Shown piece by piece: positions 15,372 to 21,706 of a stretch of DNA of 30,153 nt. The translations under genes were made by a program, and so were the position numbers. Under the pieces are notes generated by a model. It did not search any database and had not been told where the DNA came from. It saw only the letters and a program-made list of their open reading frames with translations. The stretch comes from a virus. Where the stretch lies: positions 1 through 30,153 of IMG/VR virus record IMGVR_UViG_3300046096_000025. One strand, given 5' to 3'. Position 1 is the first letter of the stretch. Each line of letters begins with the position of its first letter.

Positions 15372-16255
15372 TATGCAAATCCTTTAGCAAGTGAGGCAAA
15401 GTAGTTAGTGCCATCATAATAAATGCTGGCGATATCAATGCTGTTGGCTGCTGTGCTTAATGTCTTAATACCACCAGCCCATTTCATAGTTGAAGTCAAT
15501 GTTCTACTTCCTGTTGCATCCTGAACAATCTTTAGTGTAATACTTTGTCCAGCCACAGGACTAGCAAATGCGTTTAGAGTCAAGTTACCGTTAAGTGTAA
15601 TGGTCTGCACGTTGCCGTTAGTAGCGTTAGGGGTAATAGTTCCTGAAGTTGTGCCAATACTGTAAATGGCTCCTTCTCCATAGTTCATTGCTGATATTAC
15701 TGTTTTGCCAGTGCCGTTCGGTGTAATGCTAATGTTGCCATTGCTTACGGATACGATACTGTTACCGTTAACATCAAGACTGCCACCCAATTGCGGTGTA
15801 GTGTCCGCCACAATGTCAGCCAATGCACCAATGCCTGCTGCTGTTGGTGGTGTATATGTAAACACGCCTGTGGTGTTGTCATAAGCAATGCTGCCGTCGC
15901 CACTTGCTGTGCCTTCTGTGCCTACACTAAGATCAGTAAGGTCAATGCCTGCATCACCGTTGATCCAATCAGCACCATCATAGATCAATATTTGACCTGT
16001 GACTGGAGTTGTAATTACTACATCTGTAAGTTCATCTAATGTAGTCGCACCACTTGCGCTGACGTCAGCGGGTGTAAATGTAAACACACCTGTGGTATCA
16101 TTATAACTTAAACTGCCTCCACTGCTGGCTGTGGCAGTGCTTACACTGAGATCAGTTAATTCAATCTTGTCTGTGTTAAGATTGGTTATGTTTGCATCAC
16201 CTTCTGTCCAACTCAGAGCACTGCCCTTCGTGGCTCTTGTGTAAATTGTTGTCAT
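15371..16255 (-). CDS. Modular tail fibre protein, short paralogue
   Basis: The ATG at 16253-16255 with GGAG 6 bases upstream is chosen over a TTG at 16267; it overlaps the HNH stop in ATGA. The 294-residue product starts with a module shared with the 496-residue fibre (ATKGSALSWTEGDANITNLN here). It contains two copies of a repeat with GSLSYNDTTGVFTFTP and GSIAYDNTTGVFTYTP, and a GNISITPNGTGKTVI unit. The last 75 residues (from about TITPNATNG to FASLAKGFA) match the end of the longer fibre closely, including VQDATGSRTLTSTMK. Shared ends with variable middles suggest recombination-driven fibre evolution. Confidence 0.8.
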   Translation of the reverse strand: MTTIYTRATKGSALSWTEGDANITNLNTDKIELTDLSVSTATASSGGSLSYNDTTGVFTFTPADVSASGATTLDELTDVVITTPVTGQILIYDGADWINGDAGIDLTDLSVGTEGTASGDGSIAYDNTTGVFTYTPPTAAGIGALADIVADTTPQLGGSLDVNGNSIVSVSNGNISITPNGTGKTVISAMNYGEGAIYSIGTTSGTITPNATNGNVQTITLNGNLTLNAFASPVAGQSITLKIVQDATGSRTLTSTMKWAGGIKTLSTAANSIDIASIYYDGTNYFASLAKGFA

Positions 16256-16716
16256 ACGTGTCTCCAAGTTTTATTATGTTTGATGTCTGAAATAATAACT
16301 TTTGAGACACCATATTTCTTTCCTAACATTGCTCCAAGTTTCTTACCATTGGCAAGTTCTTGTTTTATTTCTTTAACATCTTGTTCAGTAAGTTTGCTGG
16401 CTGGATTTTTACTGCCAATTAATGTTCTTCCTGATTTGACGCAATCTAAAGCATTGTCTTTTGCTGTTCCTACATTTAAATGATTTGGATTACAGCAACT
16501 TGGATTGTTGCACATGTGTCTAATCATCTGTCCTTCTTTTATCGTCTTTCCAGATAAAAGCCAAGCAATCTGATGAGCACCTGTTTTTTTGTAGATGTCA
16601 GGATAAAACAAATGTGTTCTTCCGTAACCATCTGCATCTTTTCTCATTTTCCAATTCCAGCAATCTGTAGATTGATTAATATCTACATTACTCCAGAATT
16701 TTTCTTCTTTATTCAT
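16252..16716 (-). CDS. HNH homing-type endonuclease with C-terminal helix-turn-helix
   Basis: The 154-residue protein has the HNH_3 layout: STDCWNWKMRKDADGYGR, then GAHQIAWLLSG, then the zinc and catalytic region IRHMCNNPSCCNPNHL and GTAKDNALDCVKSGR. Residues about 100-154 form a DNA-binding tail (KLTEQDVKEIKQELANGKKL, then YGVSKVIISDIKHNKTWRHV), typical of free-standing homing nucleases. It lies between two fibre genes in the same direction and ends in an ATGA overlap. It is probably a mobile insertion, although it is neatly coupled to the fibre gene downstream. A shorter relative lies at 1038-1394. Confidence 0.88.
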   Translation of the reverse strand: MNKEEKFWSNVDINQSTDCWNWKMRKDADGYGRTHLFYPDIYKKTGAHQIAWLLSGKTIKEGQMIRHMCNNPSCCNPNHLNVGTAKDNALDCVKSGRTLIGSKNPASKLTEQDVKEIKQELANGKKLGAMLGKKYGVSKVIISDIKHNKTWRHV

Positions 16717-16764
16717 TTGTGACTTGCTCCACTAATTGTTTGTTCTACAATGCTAAAGGAGTCT

Positions 16765-16822
16765 AAGTCTTTAACACTGGGTTACTCAGCCTGAAAGGAG
16801 GCGAACCCCCTTATCAAGACTT
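16765..16822. other. Nested stem structure in the gap upstream of the HNH gene
   Basis: Three nested inverted repeats occupy the 112-bp gap: AAGTCTT/AAGACTT (16765-16771 with 16816-16822), GGGTT/AACCC (16779-16783 with 16804-16808) and GCCT/AGGC (16789-16792 with 16799-16802). All pairs are compatible in one fold on either strand. No U-run follows on the minus strand. It may be a processing, stability or insertion-associated RNA element. Confidence 0.6.
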
Positions 16823-16828
16823 GAACTA

Positions 16829-17257
16829 TTAGGCTAGGCTAACAGTTAGTGCGCCTGCTGACACGGAGAAAGTATCTCCAGAATCAATTGCTTTGGCTGT
16901 GGTAACTTCACCATAGAATAGCACGTTGCCTGCACCGGCTGTGCCACCGTCCATCAATGCTACACAAGTGATTGTGCCCCATGATGCAGTTGCAGCATCA
17001 AAGGTTACGCCTGGACTTGCATTGTCAATGCTGCCACCACTGGCTGCATCAAAAGTGATTGACTTGCGGCTATAAGCAGTGCCTGAAGTAGTGACTTCAT
17101 TAGTTAATGTGCCTGCTTCTAAGTTGGCTAGTGTTGTTCCGGCTGTGCCTGTGAACAATGCTAGGTAAACTGTGCTTGGTGCTGTGTATGGTGCTGTGCC
17201 ATAACGTAGCACGTGGTCGAGAACTTTATTCTCTAGATAGTTGGATGCGGCAGAAAT
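16829..17257 (-). CDS. Phage appendage/structural protein, probable AUU start codon
   Basis: No ATG, GTG or TTG is available near the ribosome site AAGGAG (17265-17270). The frame downstream begins with ATT (17255-17257) at seven-base spacing. Starting there gives 142 residues reading SAASNYLENKVLDHVLRYG after the initiator, which is the N-terminus expected for this common phage structural family (followed by TAPYTAPSTVYLALFTG). The only standard start is a GTG at 17210-17212, inside that conserved segment and with no ribosome site. The rest is beta-rich with SITFDAASGGSIDNASPG and GNVLFYGEVTTAKAI. It lies among the fibre genes and probably forms part of the adhesion device. Confidence 0.72.
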   Translation of the reverse strand: MSAASNYLENKVLDHVLRYGTAPYTAPSTVYLALFTGTAGTTLANLEAGTLTNEVTTSGTAYSRKSITFDAASGGSIDNASPGVTFDAATASWGTITCVALMDGGTAGAGNVLFYGEVTTAKAIDSGDTFSVSAGALTVSLA

Positions 17258-17284
17258 TTTAATTCTCCTTAAATTTAATTAAAC

Positions 17285-17302
17285 AGACAACACCCGTTGT
17301 CT
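17285..17302. terminator. Short hairpin between appendage genes, possible terminator
   Basis: AGACAAC/GTTGTCT (17285-17291 with 17296-17302) is a perfect 7-bp stem with a 4-base loop, about 30 bases upstream of the AUU-start gene. On the minus strand it is followed by GTTTAATTAAATTT and on the plus strand by ATTTTT, so it could be a weak terminator in either direction. Confidence 0.45.
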
Positions 17303-17366
17303 ATTTTTCTGATCTCATTGTTATTTAACCTAAAGTCAAATAAACCCTAGAAAAAGACAAAAAACA

Positions 17367-18011
17367 TCAATTATATTTTGTTATCTTGATTTGTTCACCG
17401 GAATAATAATAACCAGTTGAAATTCTAAATGAAATAGTCTTGGTTGAGGCCAATGTTAAAAACACCCAATTACTTCTAGCATCCTTGGGTCTGACACCTG
17501 CTGTGGTTCCGTCTAATAGAAAACTGCTTAGAGTGCCAATGTCAGTGCTGTCAGTTACGTTTCTAATTTGAATAGGAGTAGCACCAGTCGCGGCTGATGA
17601 GTCTGGATTGTCCAATATTACACCGTGTGCTTCAAAAGCATAGTTACCTGCTGTGAGACTAATTTGATTGCTGGACACAGTGATAAAGTTATTAGGATCA
17701 AATGCTTCACTAATAGGCAATGTGGCTACGCTACCGCTGGTGTTAGATCCTGAACCAACTGCAACCCAAGCGTCCATTGCTCCTGGTGTGGCATTGGCTG
17801 CAATATATGCGGCACCATCAGTCATTTCCCATGTGCTGGTAGAGGCATTGTAAACAATAATGTCACCATCACTGGCACCGTTAATGTCAAAAGTGGCTTG
17901 AATATCATTGACTGCATCTGCCATTTGTTTTAAATCCGCACGGGCTAATCTTGGTTGATCAGATCCTGCGTCTAAGTTTGTTGTTGGAATTGGTGTTGTA
18001 GGCCAAGTCAT
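17367..18011 (-). CDS. Tail fibre/appendage protein with shared N-terminal adaptor
   Basis: The 214-residue protein starts MTWPTTPIPTTNLDAGSD and continues with LARADLKQMADAVNDI. Nearly the same N-terminus occurs in the 141-residue gene at 25554-25979 (MTFPTTPINTSNLD, then LARADL). Both also share a GGATAAC sequence ahead of the start. This points to a common docking module carrying different C-terminal heads. The remainder is a beta-rich domain with DGDIIVYNASTSTWEM, SAGNYAFEAHG-like strands and a final FRISTGYYYSGEQIKITK, resembling the C1q/TNF-like tips of phage fibres. That fold assignment is tentative. Confidence 0.72.
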   Translation of the reverse strand: MTWPTTPIPTTNLDAGSDQPRLARADLKQMADAVNDIQATFDINGASDGDIIVYNASTSTWEMTDGAAYIAANATPGAMDAWVAVGSGSNTSGSVATLPISEAFDPNNFITVSSNQISLTAGNYAFEAHGVILDNPDSSAATGATPIQIRNVTDSTDIGTLSSFLLDGTTAGVRPKDARSNWVFLTLASTKTISFRISTGYYYSGEQIKITKYN

Positions 18012-18049
18012 AGTTTGTTATCCTTTATAAAATTAACTGTTTAGTTTGA

Positions 18050-19540
18050 TTAAGCAAATCCCTTGCTTAGGCTGGCGTAGTATGTTGAACCATCATAGTA
18101 AACAGTCATAATGTCAGTAGCATTGGCTGCTGTGCTGAGTGTTTTGCTACCACCTGCAAACTTCATAGTAGAGGTTAGTGTTCTACTGCCTGTTGCATCT
18201 TGGACTAACAACATGGTCATGCTTTGTCCTGCAACTGGAGTGCCAAATGCGTTCCAAGTAATGTTACCCGTTAGTGTGTATTTCTGAATAGAACCATTAG
18301 CGGCGTTGGGAGTAATAGTGGCAGCACCACTGTTACCATTATTGTAAAGTGTTTCAGTTGTTACTATGTTGTTGATAACAGTCTTGCCAGTGCCGTTTGG
18401 TGTGATTGTGATGTTAGCATTAGCACCTTGTGTAAGAGTAATGCTTCCGCTGTTGGTTCCTGAGTTAGTGTTTAATACTAGATCATTGGTAGTGAAACTA
18501 GTGATGGTGGTTCCACCTGTGCCACTTGCGGCACCTACTACTACCTTACCAGTAGATGTTTTTGGCTGTAAATGCACATCGCCATCAACGGCCTGTATGT
18601 ATGCTCTACCCGCTGTGCCAGCACCGCCTGCTTTTAAATAACTATTGGCATTTTCTAATAACACTTCACCTACTGTGGTTGAATTTCTAGCACGAAGCGT
18701 TAAGAAACTACTTGTGTTGTTCCAATTGCTAGTAATAATTGCACCTGCGGCGACATCGCCTACAGTCATGTCACCCACAACAACTAATTTGCCCGTGCCG
18801 TTGGGTGTAATGTAAATGTCAGCGTCAGTAGTGCTGGTAATACCCACTGTGCCGGAATCAATAATGACACCCGCACCGCCATTGCTGATTGAGGCTACAT
18901 TTAAATTGCCAGGAACACTGTCATTGGTAATTGTTACTGAGCCAGTGCCAAATGTGTCTAACCATATGTCGCCATTAATAGCGGCTGTTAGTGTAATGTC
19001 ACTACCACTGGCAATCTCGAATTCATCCTGTGCTGTGAGTGTTTGAATACCCACTGCTTGTGAGTAACTGATCAGTGTATCATCGACTACATCAGTAGTG
19101 GCAAAACCACCTGGATAAAATGCCAATGCTCCATCAGCGCCTGTGTTGACTGTGCCACTTGCACTACTGCCAATGGTAATTGAATCCGCGCCGGCGTTGG
19201 CTGCGAGTGTAATGCTGCCTGATGCTAACAGTGTTAAAGTGTCACTAGTAGAATCCGCAACTACGTTGGTTGCACCTACTGCGATTGTGCTAAAAGAATT
19301 GCCGCCTGGGCTAGTATTGGTGATAGTAATAGTCTTAGCAGTGTTGTTGCCACTAAGACTGATGTTAGTGCCTGCAACCAAAGTGATGTTGCCATTAAGA
19401 TCACTAATAACTTCAGTGCCACCTGAGCCTGCGGTTAGGCTTACTGTGGCATCCTGAAGATTTGTAAAGTTCGCATCATGTTCTGCGTATGTTAGTGCCT
19501 CGCCCTTTACTGTGCGTAGGACTATAATGGGTTTGGTCAT
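18050..19540 (-). CDS. Modular tail fibre protein, long paralogue
   Basis: The 496-residue protein is a low-complexity, Thr/Ser/Gly/Asn-rich fibre. Its N-terminal module (VKGEALTYAEHDANFTNLQD) and last 90 residues (from about TITPNAANGSIQK, through VQDATGSRTLTSTMK, to YASLSKGFA) are shared with the 294-residue fibre downstream. The middle contains repeated units of the type I-T-P-N-G-T-G-K-x-V (DIYITPNGTGKLVV and NITITPNGTGKTVI), plus QAVDGDVHLQPKTSTGKVVV. This suggests repeated beta units of a trimeric shaft. A hairpin sits directly over the ribosome site upstream (19544-19565). It opens the appendage cassette. Confidence 0.82.
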   Translation of the reverse strand: MTKPIIVLRTVKGEALTYAEHDANFTNLQDATVSLTAGSGGTEVISDLNGNITLVAGTNISLSGNNTAKTITITNTSPGGNSFSTIAVGATNVVADSTSDTLTLLASGSITLAANAGADSITIGSSASGTVNTGADGALAFYPGGFATTDVVDDTLISYSQAVGIQTLTAQDEFEIASGSDITLTAAINGDIWLDTFGTGSVTITNDSVPGNLNVASISNGGAGVIIDSGTVGITSTTDADIYITPNGTGKLVVVGDMTVGDVAAGAIITSNWNNTSSFLTLRARNSTTVGEVLLENANSYLKAGGAGTAGRAYIQAVDGDVHLQPKTSTGKVVVGAASGTGGTTITSFTTNDLVLNTNSGTNSGSITLTQGANANITITPNGTGKTVINNIVTTETLYNNGNSGAATITPNAANGSIQKYTLTGNITWNAFGTPVAGQSMTMLLVQDATGSRTLTSTMKFAGGSKTLSTAANATDIMTVYYDGSTYYASLSKGFA

Positions 19541-19543
19541 TTT

Positions 19544-19565
19544 ATAGTATCCCTGATGATACTAT
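19544..19565 (-). promoter_or_regulatory. Hairpin over the ribosome binding site of the long fibre gene
   Basis: ATAGTATC/GATACTAT (19558-19565 with 19544-19551) form an 8-bp stem with a 6-base loop. The stem ends four bases before the fibre ATG. The only Shine-Dalgarno-like bases (CAGGGA) lie in the loop and 3' arm, so the fold would hide them. This could restrain fibre translation. Confidence 0.5.
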
Positions 19566-19574
19566 ATTTATGGC

Positions 19575-19793
19575 TCACTTGGGCATTGAGGTATTAAACG
19601 CCCAGAGTTCAAGAAGTTCTGTATTTTGTTGGGTTATTTGTTTGATTAACTGTGCCTGTGCATTGTGTGCTTTGACTAACTGTTCAAACATTTTGCCCAG
19701 TTCAATCAAGTGCAATTCATGTTGCAAAGACAATTCTTTAAGTGCTTGTAAGTCACTTAATGGATCAAAGTCAGGGTTCAGCATCTTGGTCAA
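19575..19793 (-). CDS. Small coiled-coil protein
   Basis: This protein of about 72 residues is one long amphipathic helix with heptads (LQALKELSLQHELHLIEL through LVKAHNAQAQLIKQITQQN). It probably oligomerises. The start is uncertain. A TTG at 19791-19793 overlaps the upstream stop as TTGA and follows a GGGGG run. An ATG at 19782-19784 and a TTG at 19806-19808 are alternatives. It lies between a small unknown gene and the fibre gene and might be a fibre assembly helper, by position only. Confidence 0.6.
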   Translation of the reverse strand: MTKMLNPDFDPLSDLQALKELSLQHELHLIELGKMFEQLVKAHNAQAQLIKQITQQNTELLELWAFNTSMPK

Positions 19794-20110
19794 GTTGTTT
19801 TCCCCCAACGTGCTTCATTACGCTTCTTACCACTGCGGCTAAAGTGTTCATAGCGGGGTAAGACTTCAACATTGCCTAACTCCCATGCACCCTCATCGTC
19901 AGTTCTGGTCATGCAGTAATCATCACGAGTCCTACCTTTGTGTTCCCAATGCTCGCGCCATAGTGCTTGGTAATCATCAAATGTAATTGTCCATTTTTCA
20001 GCACGGAAGTTGGCTTGATTTTTGGCCTGTATCCAGCATCGATACATAGCGTGAACTACAGGATCAGGTCCTGAGCGCCATACGTGTGGCTGTGGTCCTC
20101 TTTTAGGCAA
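19790..20110 (-). CDS. Small phage protein with a WRSGPDP...NVEVLPR motif
   Basis: The 106-residue protein begins with TTG, preceded at seven bases by GGGAG, and the start overlaps the upstream stop region. It has a basic N-terminus (MPKRGPQPHVWRSGPDP), a helical Tyr/Trp-rich middle (HAMYRCWIQAKNQANFR) and a C-terminal segment, YCMTRTDDEGAWELGNVEV, ending LPRYEHFSRSGKKRNEARWG. The D-x-C-x-x-R-x-D-x-x-G-x-W-x-x-x-N-V pattern resembles the strand-turn part of HNH or AP2-like DNA-binding phage proteins. The catalytic histidines are missing, so it is more likely DNA-binding than a nuclease. Function unknown. Confidence 0.6.
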   Translation of the reverse strand: MPKRGPQPHVWRSGPDPVVHAMYRCWIQAKNQANFRAEKWTITFDDYQALWREHWEHKGRTRDDYCMTRTDDEGAWELGNVEVLPRYEHFSRSGKKRNEARWGKTT

Positions 20111-20417
20111 AACTATTCTCCCAGTATTCTTTTAAATTATCTTGTAGTGTAGCATAGTTCTTGAAGTTATACCAAGTAAAACGACTATCTGCACTCAGCA
20201 CTGACTCAGTGTCTTTCTTAAGTCTGAGTCCTTGGAATATGGCTGCTTGGGGTTGTGTAGTAATCACATCCTGCCACTTCTTGTAATTGCGAAATGTAGG
20301 ACTAACATAGCAACGATATTCTTCTGCTGTGTCTATGTCAATGAAGGATAGTTCCCAACTAAGGTTGCCATCTAACTTGCTGGTAAATGATCTAATGTTA
20401 TAAAGCCAATGTGCCAT
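20103..20417 (-). CDS. Hypothetical protein, strong ribosome site under a hairpin
   Basis: The 104-residue protein is not recognised. The N-terminal half has alternating strands rich in Trp, Tyr and Phe (LSWELSFIDIDTAEEYRCYV), and the middle is helical (SPTFRNYKKWQDVITTQPQA). The final 30 residues form a helix ending YWENSFA. The ATG is preceded by AGGAG at six bases, and that box is the 3' arm of a hairpin at 20424-20446. It overlaps the next gene. Its position upstream of fibre genes and downstream of a strong promoter gives no clear function. Confidence 0.6.
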   Translation of the reverse strand: MAHWLYNIRSFTSKLDGNLSWELSFIDIDTAEEYRCYVSPTFRNYKKWQDVITTQPQAAIFQGLRLKKDTESVLSADSRFTWYNFKNYATLQDNLKEYWENSFA

Positions 20418-20423
20418 AATAAT

Positions 20424-20446
20424 CTCCTATACTGTATTTATAGGAG
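20424..20446 (-). promoter_or_regulatory. Hairpin sequestering the Shine-Dalgarno of the 104-residue gene
   Basis: CTCCTATA/TATAGGAG (20439-20446 with 20424-20431) form an 8-bp stem with a 7-base loop. The 3' arm contains the AGGAG ribosome site of the gene starting at 20417. Folding would block ribosome access, so translation may depend on melting, a ligand or translation from upstream. Confidence 0.6.
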
Positions 20447-20464
20447 ACAGCAAAAAAGGGCTAG

Positions 20465-20659
20465 TTATGCTATGGAAACTTCAACTTTTCTCATAACACC
20501 AATACCATTAAGTGTTAACCACATGGCTAGTTCACTATCTGGATCAAGGTAGTAGTGCTGACTGACATAATCATAAAACACAATGCTTCTAGCCAAACGA
20601 CTTTCAGTAAAGAATGTGTGTTCCTGTTCTACCTGGAAATCAACTTCTAGTAAGTTCAT
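20465..20659 (-). CDS. Small unknown protein overlapping the 52-residue gene
   Basis: The ATG at 20657-20659, with AGAGG five bases upstream, gives 64 residues beginning MNLLEVDFQVEQEHTF. Its first 20 bases overlap the end of the 52-residue gene in another frame. A longer in-frame version starting at 20755 would lie entirely inside that gene and has no ribosome site, so the shorter form is preferred. The protein has a compact strand-helix character (IVFYDYVSQHYYLDPDSELA) with no known motif. Confidence 0.55.
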   Translation of the reverse strand: MNLLEVDFQVEQEHTFFTESRLARSIVFYDYVSQHYYLDPDSELAMWLTLNGIGVMRKVEVSIA

Positions 20660-20798
20660 GGAGCCTCTTGATCCAATAAGTTTCATATTCCAAATTGGAT
20701 CTGTAAGCCTGTGCGGCCTTGGCACTTTGTGCGGCATAGTATTCAATGTTGGCACGGATAGCGGCTTCGCTAAGATTGGGTTTAGGATCTGGTTTCAT
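20640..20798 (-). CDS. Short 52-residue helical gene
   Basis: This small frame starts with an ATG in an ATGA overlap with the lipoprotein stop and ends at TGA 20640-20642. The product begins MKPDPKPNLSEAAIRANIEY and continues as a charged amphipathic helix to RLHELTRS. The coupling to the lipoprotein and its consistent overlap make it more likely real than the longer frame that shares this stretch. The Tyr/Ala/Arg-rich helix could be a small partner of the lipoprotein. No domain is recognised. Confidence 0.6.
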   Translation of the reverse strand: MKPDPKPNLSEAAIRANIEYYAAQSAKAAQAYRSNLEYETYWIKRLHELTRS

Positions 20799-21052
20799 CG
20801 TGACTTAGAAGTTTGAATTACTGAGGTTGTTGAGCCACTACGGATTACCATGTAACCGCCAGAGGGCAAATTGTATTGACTACCTGTAATACCCATGTTA
20901 GGTGTGTAGGTGCTGGGTTGTGCTGTGCCTGAATAACTCACCGCACTGTCAGTATATTGGTCACAGGTCCAAATGCAGCCTGTCTTCAAGTGAGTTGAAT
21001 AAGTCGAACAGCCTTGCAATAAAGCCACAGTAAGTAAAGCAATTAGTCTCAT
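20795..21052 (-). CDS. Small phage lipoprotein (superinfection exclusion or o-spanin candidate)
   Basis: The 85-residue protein starts MRLIALLTVALLQGC, a short basic N-terminus and hydrophobic stretch ending at a lipobox with C15 as the lipidated residue. The mature part is about 71 residues, with C26 and C30 and a Ser/Thr/Tyr-rich, beta-prone tail. It is driven by the best promoter of the window (21083-21111) and has an AGAGGAT ribosome site. A small outer-membrane lipoprotein made early and strongly suggests receptor-blocking exclusion of other phages; an outer spanin is the alternative, but the Pro-rich linker of many o-spanins is not obvious. A lipobox implies a bacterial envelope with lipoprotein sorting, consistent with a Gram-negative host. 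Confidence 0.72.
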   Translation of the reverse strand: MRLIALLTVALLQGCSTYSTHLKTGCIWTCDQYTDSAVSYSGTAQPSTYTPNMGITGSQYNLPSGGYMVIRSGSTTSVIQTSKSR

Positions 21053-21082
21053 AAATGATCCTCTGTGTGTTTGTATGTGTAG

Positions 21083-21111
21083 ATTATACTGTCAGAACTC
21101 TAAGATGTCAA
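21083..21111 (-). promoter_or_regulatory. Full-consensus sigma70-type promoter
   Basis: TTGACA (21106-21111), a 17-base spacer and TATAAT (21083-21088) match the housekeeping sigma consensus in all twelve positions. Start would be near 21076, about 24 bases before the lipoprotein ATG. It follows a terminator at 21129-21157, so it opens a new transcription unit. Confidence 0.9.
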
Positions 21112-21128
21112 TGTTTTTGGTTGCAAAG

Positions 21129-21157
21129 AAAAACCCCCAACCATTGCTGATTGAGGG
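21129..21157 (-). terminator. Intrinsic terminator after the terminase-small-subunit-like gene
   Basis: On the minus strand CCCTCAA (21151-21157) pairs with TTGGGGG (21134-21140) in a 7-bp stem with one G-U pair and a 10-base loop. TTTTT (21129-21133) follows. Confidence 0.8.
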
Positions 21158-21244
21158 CTTTCAAACTTGGAGATTGTGAACTATGCCTAATCCACAACTG
21201 TATTATATCTTCTTTGTCGAGCAAAGCCTAATGTTTTGGTCAAA

Positions 21245-21706
21245 TTAATCCGCCCAGGGCAATGGTTGTTGATCTTCGCCATCTGTTGGCTGATCTCGCA
21301 TACCCAATAAGTTCTTTGCTAAGAATATCTGAACTGCGGCATTGTTATTTTGGATAGCATTGGTCAACATAGCCCTGCGTAATCGCTGTTTTAAGTCAAT
21401 ACGGGCTTTTGCCAGAAATCCCTTAAAATTGTAGCGCAATGTCTGTTCATCAATGCCAAACCAATCAGCAATGTCTTTGTCACTGCATCCTAAGGCACCT
21501 AACTTATAAACGTCATCAGGTGGCACAATGGCTTGTTTATTGCCACGTCCAACCTTAAGACCCTGTTTGGTCACTTCTCCCCATTTAGGGTTTTTGCGTT
21601 CGTTATATTCCCACTTAGGCACTGAGCCTGTTTGCTCGGGCTCTTCTGAGGGTAGTAAGGGCTGGTCTTCAAACCCTTCATCTAAATCATCGTTAATATT
21701 GTCCAT
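21245..21706 (-). CDS. Terminase small subunit candidate (helix-turn-helix protein)
   Basis: The 153-residue protein has an acidic N-terminus and a homeodomain-like helix-turn-helix at about residues 67-92 (LGALGCSDKDIADWFGIDEQ and following helix). A helical region then ends in AAVQIFLAKNLLGMRDQP. That last pattern (helix, then A-K-N-x-L-G-M-x-D) is common in TerS-like proteins. It is separated from TerL by about 8.4 kb of appendage genes, which is unusual. It lies between two terminators, so it may have its own promoter. No ribosome site precedes the ATG. A regulator is the alternative reading. Confidence 0.6.
   Translation of the reverse strand: MDNINDDLDEGFEDQPLLPSEEPEQTGSVPKWEYNERKNPKWGEVTKQGLKVGRGNKQAIVPPDDVYKLGALGCSDKDIADWFGIDEQTLRYNFKGFLAKARIDLKQRLRRAMLTNAIQNNNAAVQIFLAKNLLGMRDQPTDGEDQQPLPWAD

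Noticed and set aside
15791-16039. Cysteine-rich rightward frame inside a fibre gene
   Set aside because: It is an antisense shadow of the Thr/Gly/Asn-rich fibre repeats, with no ribosome site or domain pattern.
17210-17212. GTG start for the 127-residue version of the structural gene
   Set aside because: It has no ribosome site and cuts into a conserved N-terminal segment that remains in frame back to an AAGGAG-preceded ATT.
20660-20755. GTG start giving a 96-residue protein
   Set aside because: The extension lies wholly within the coupled 52-residue gene and has no ribosome site.
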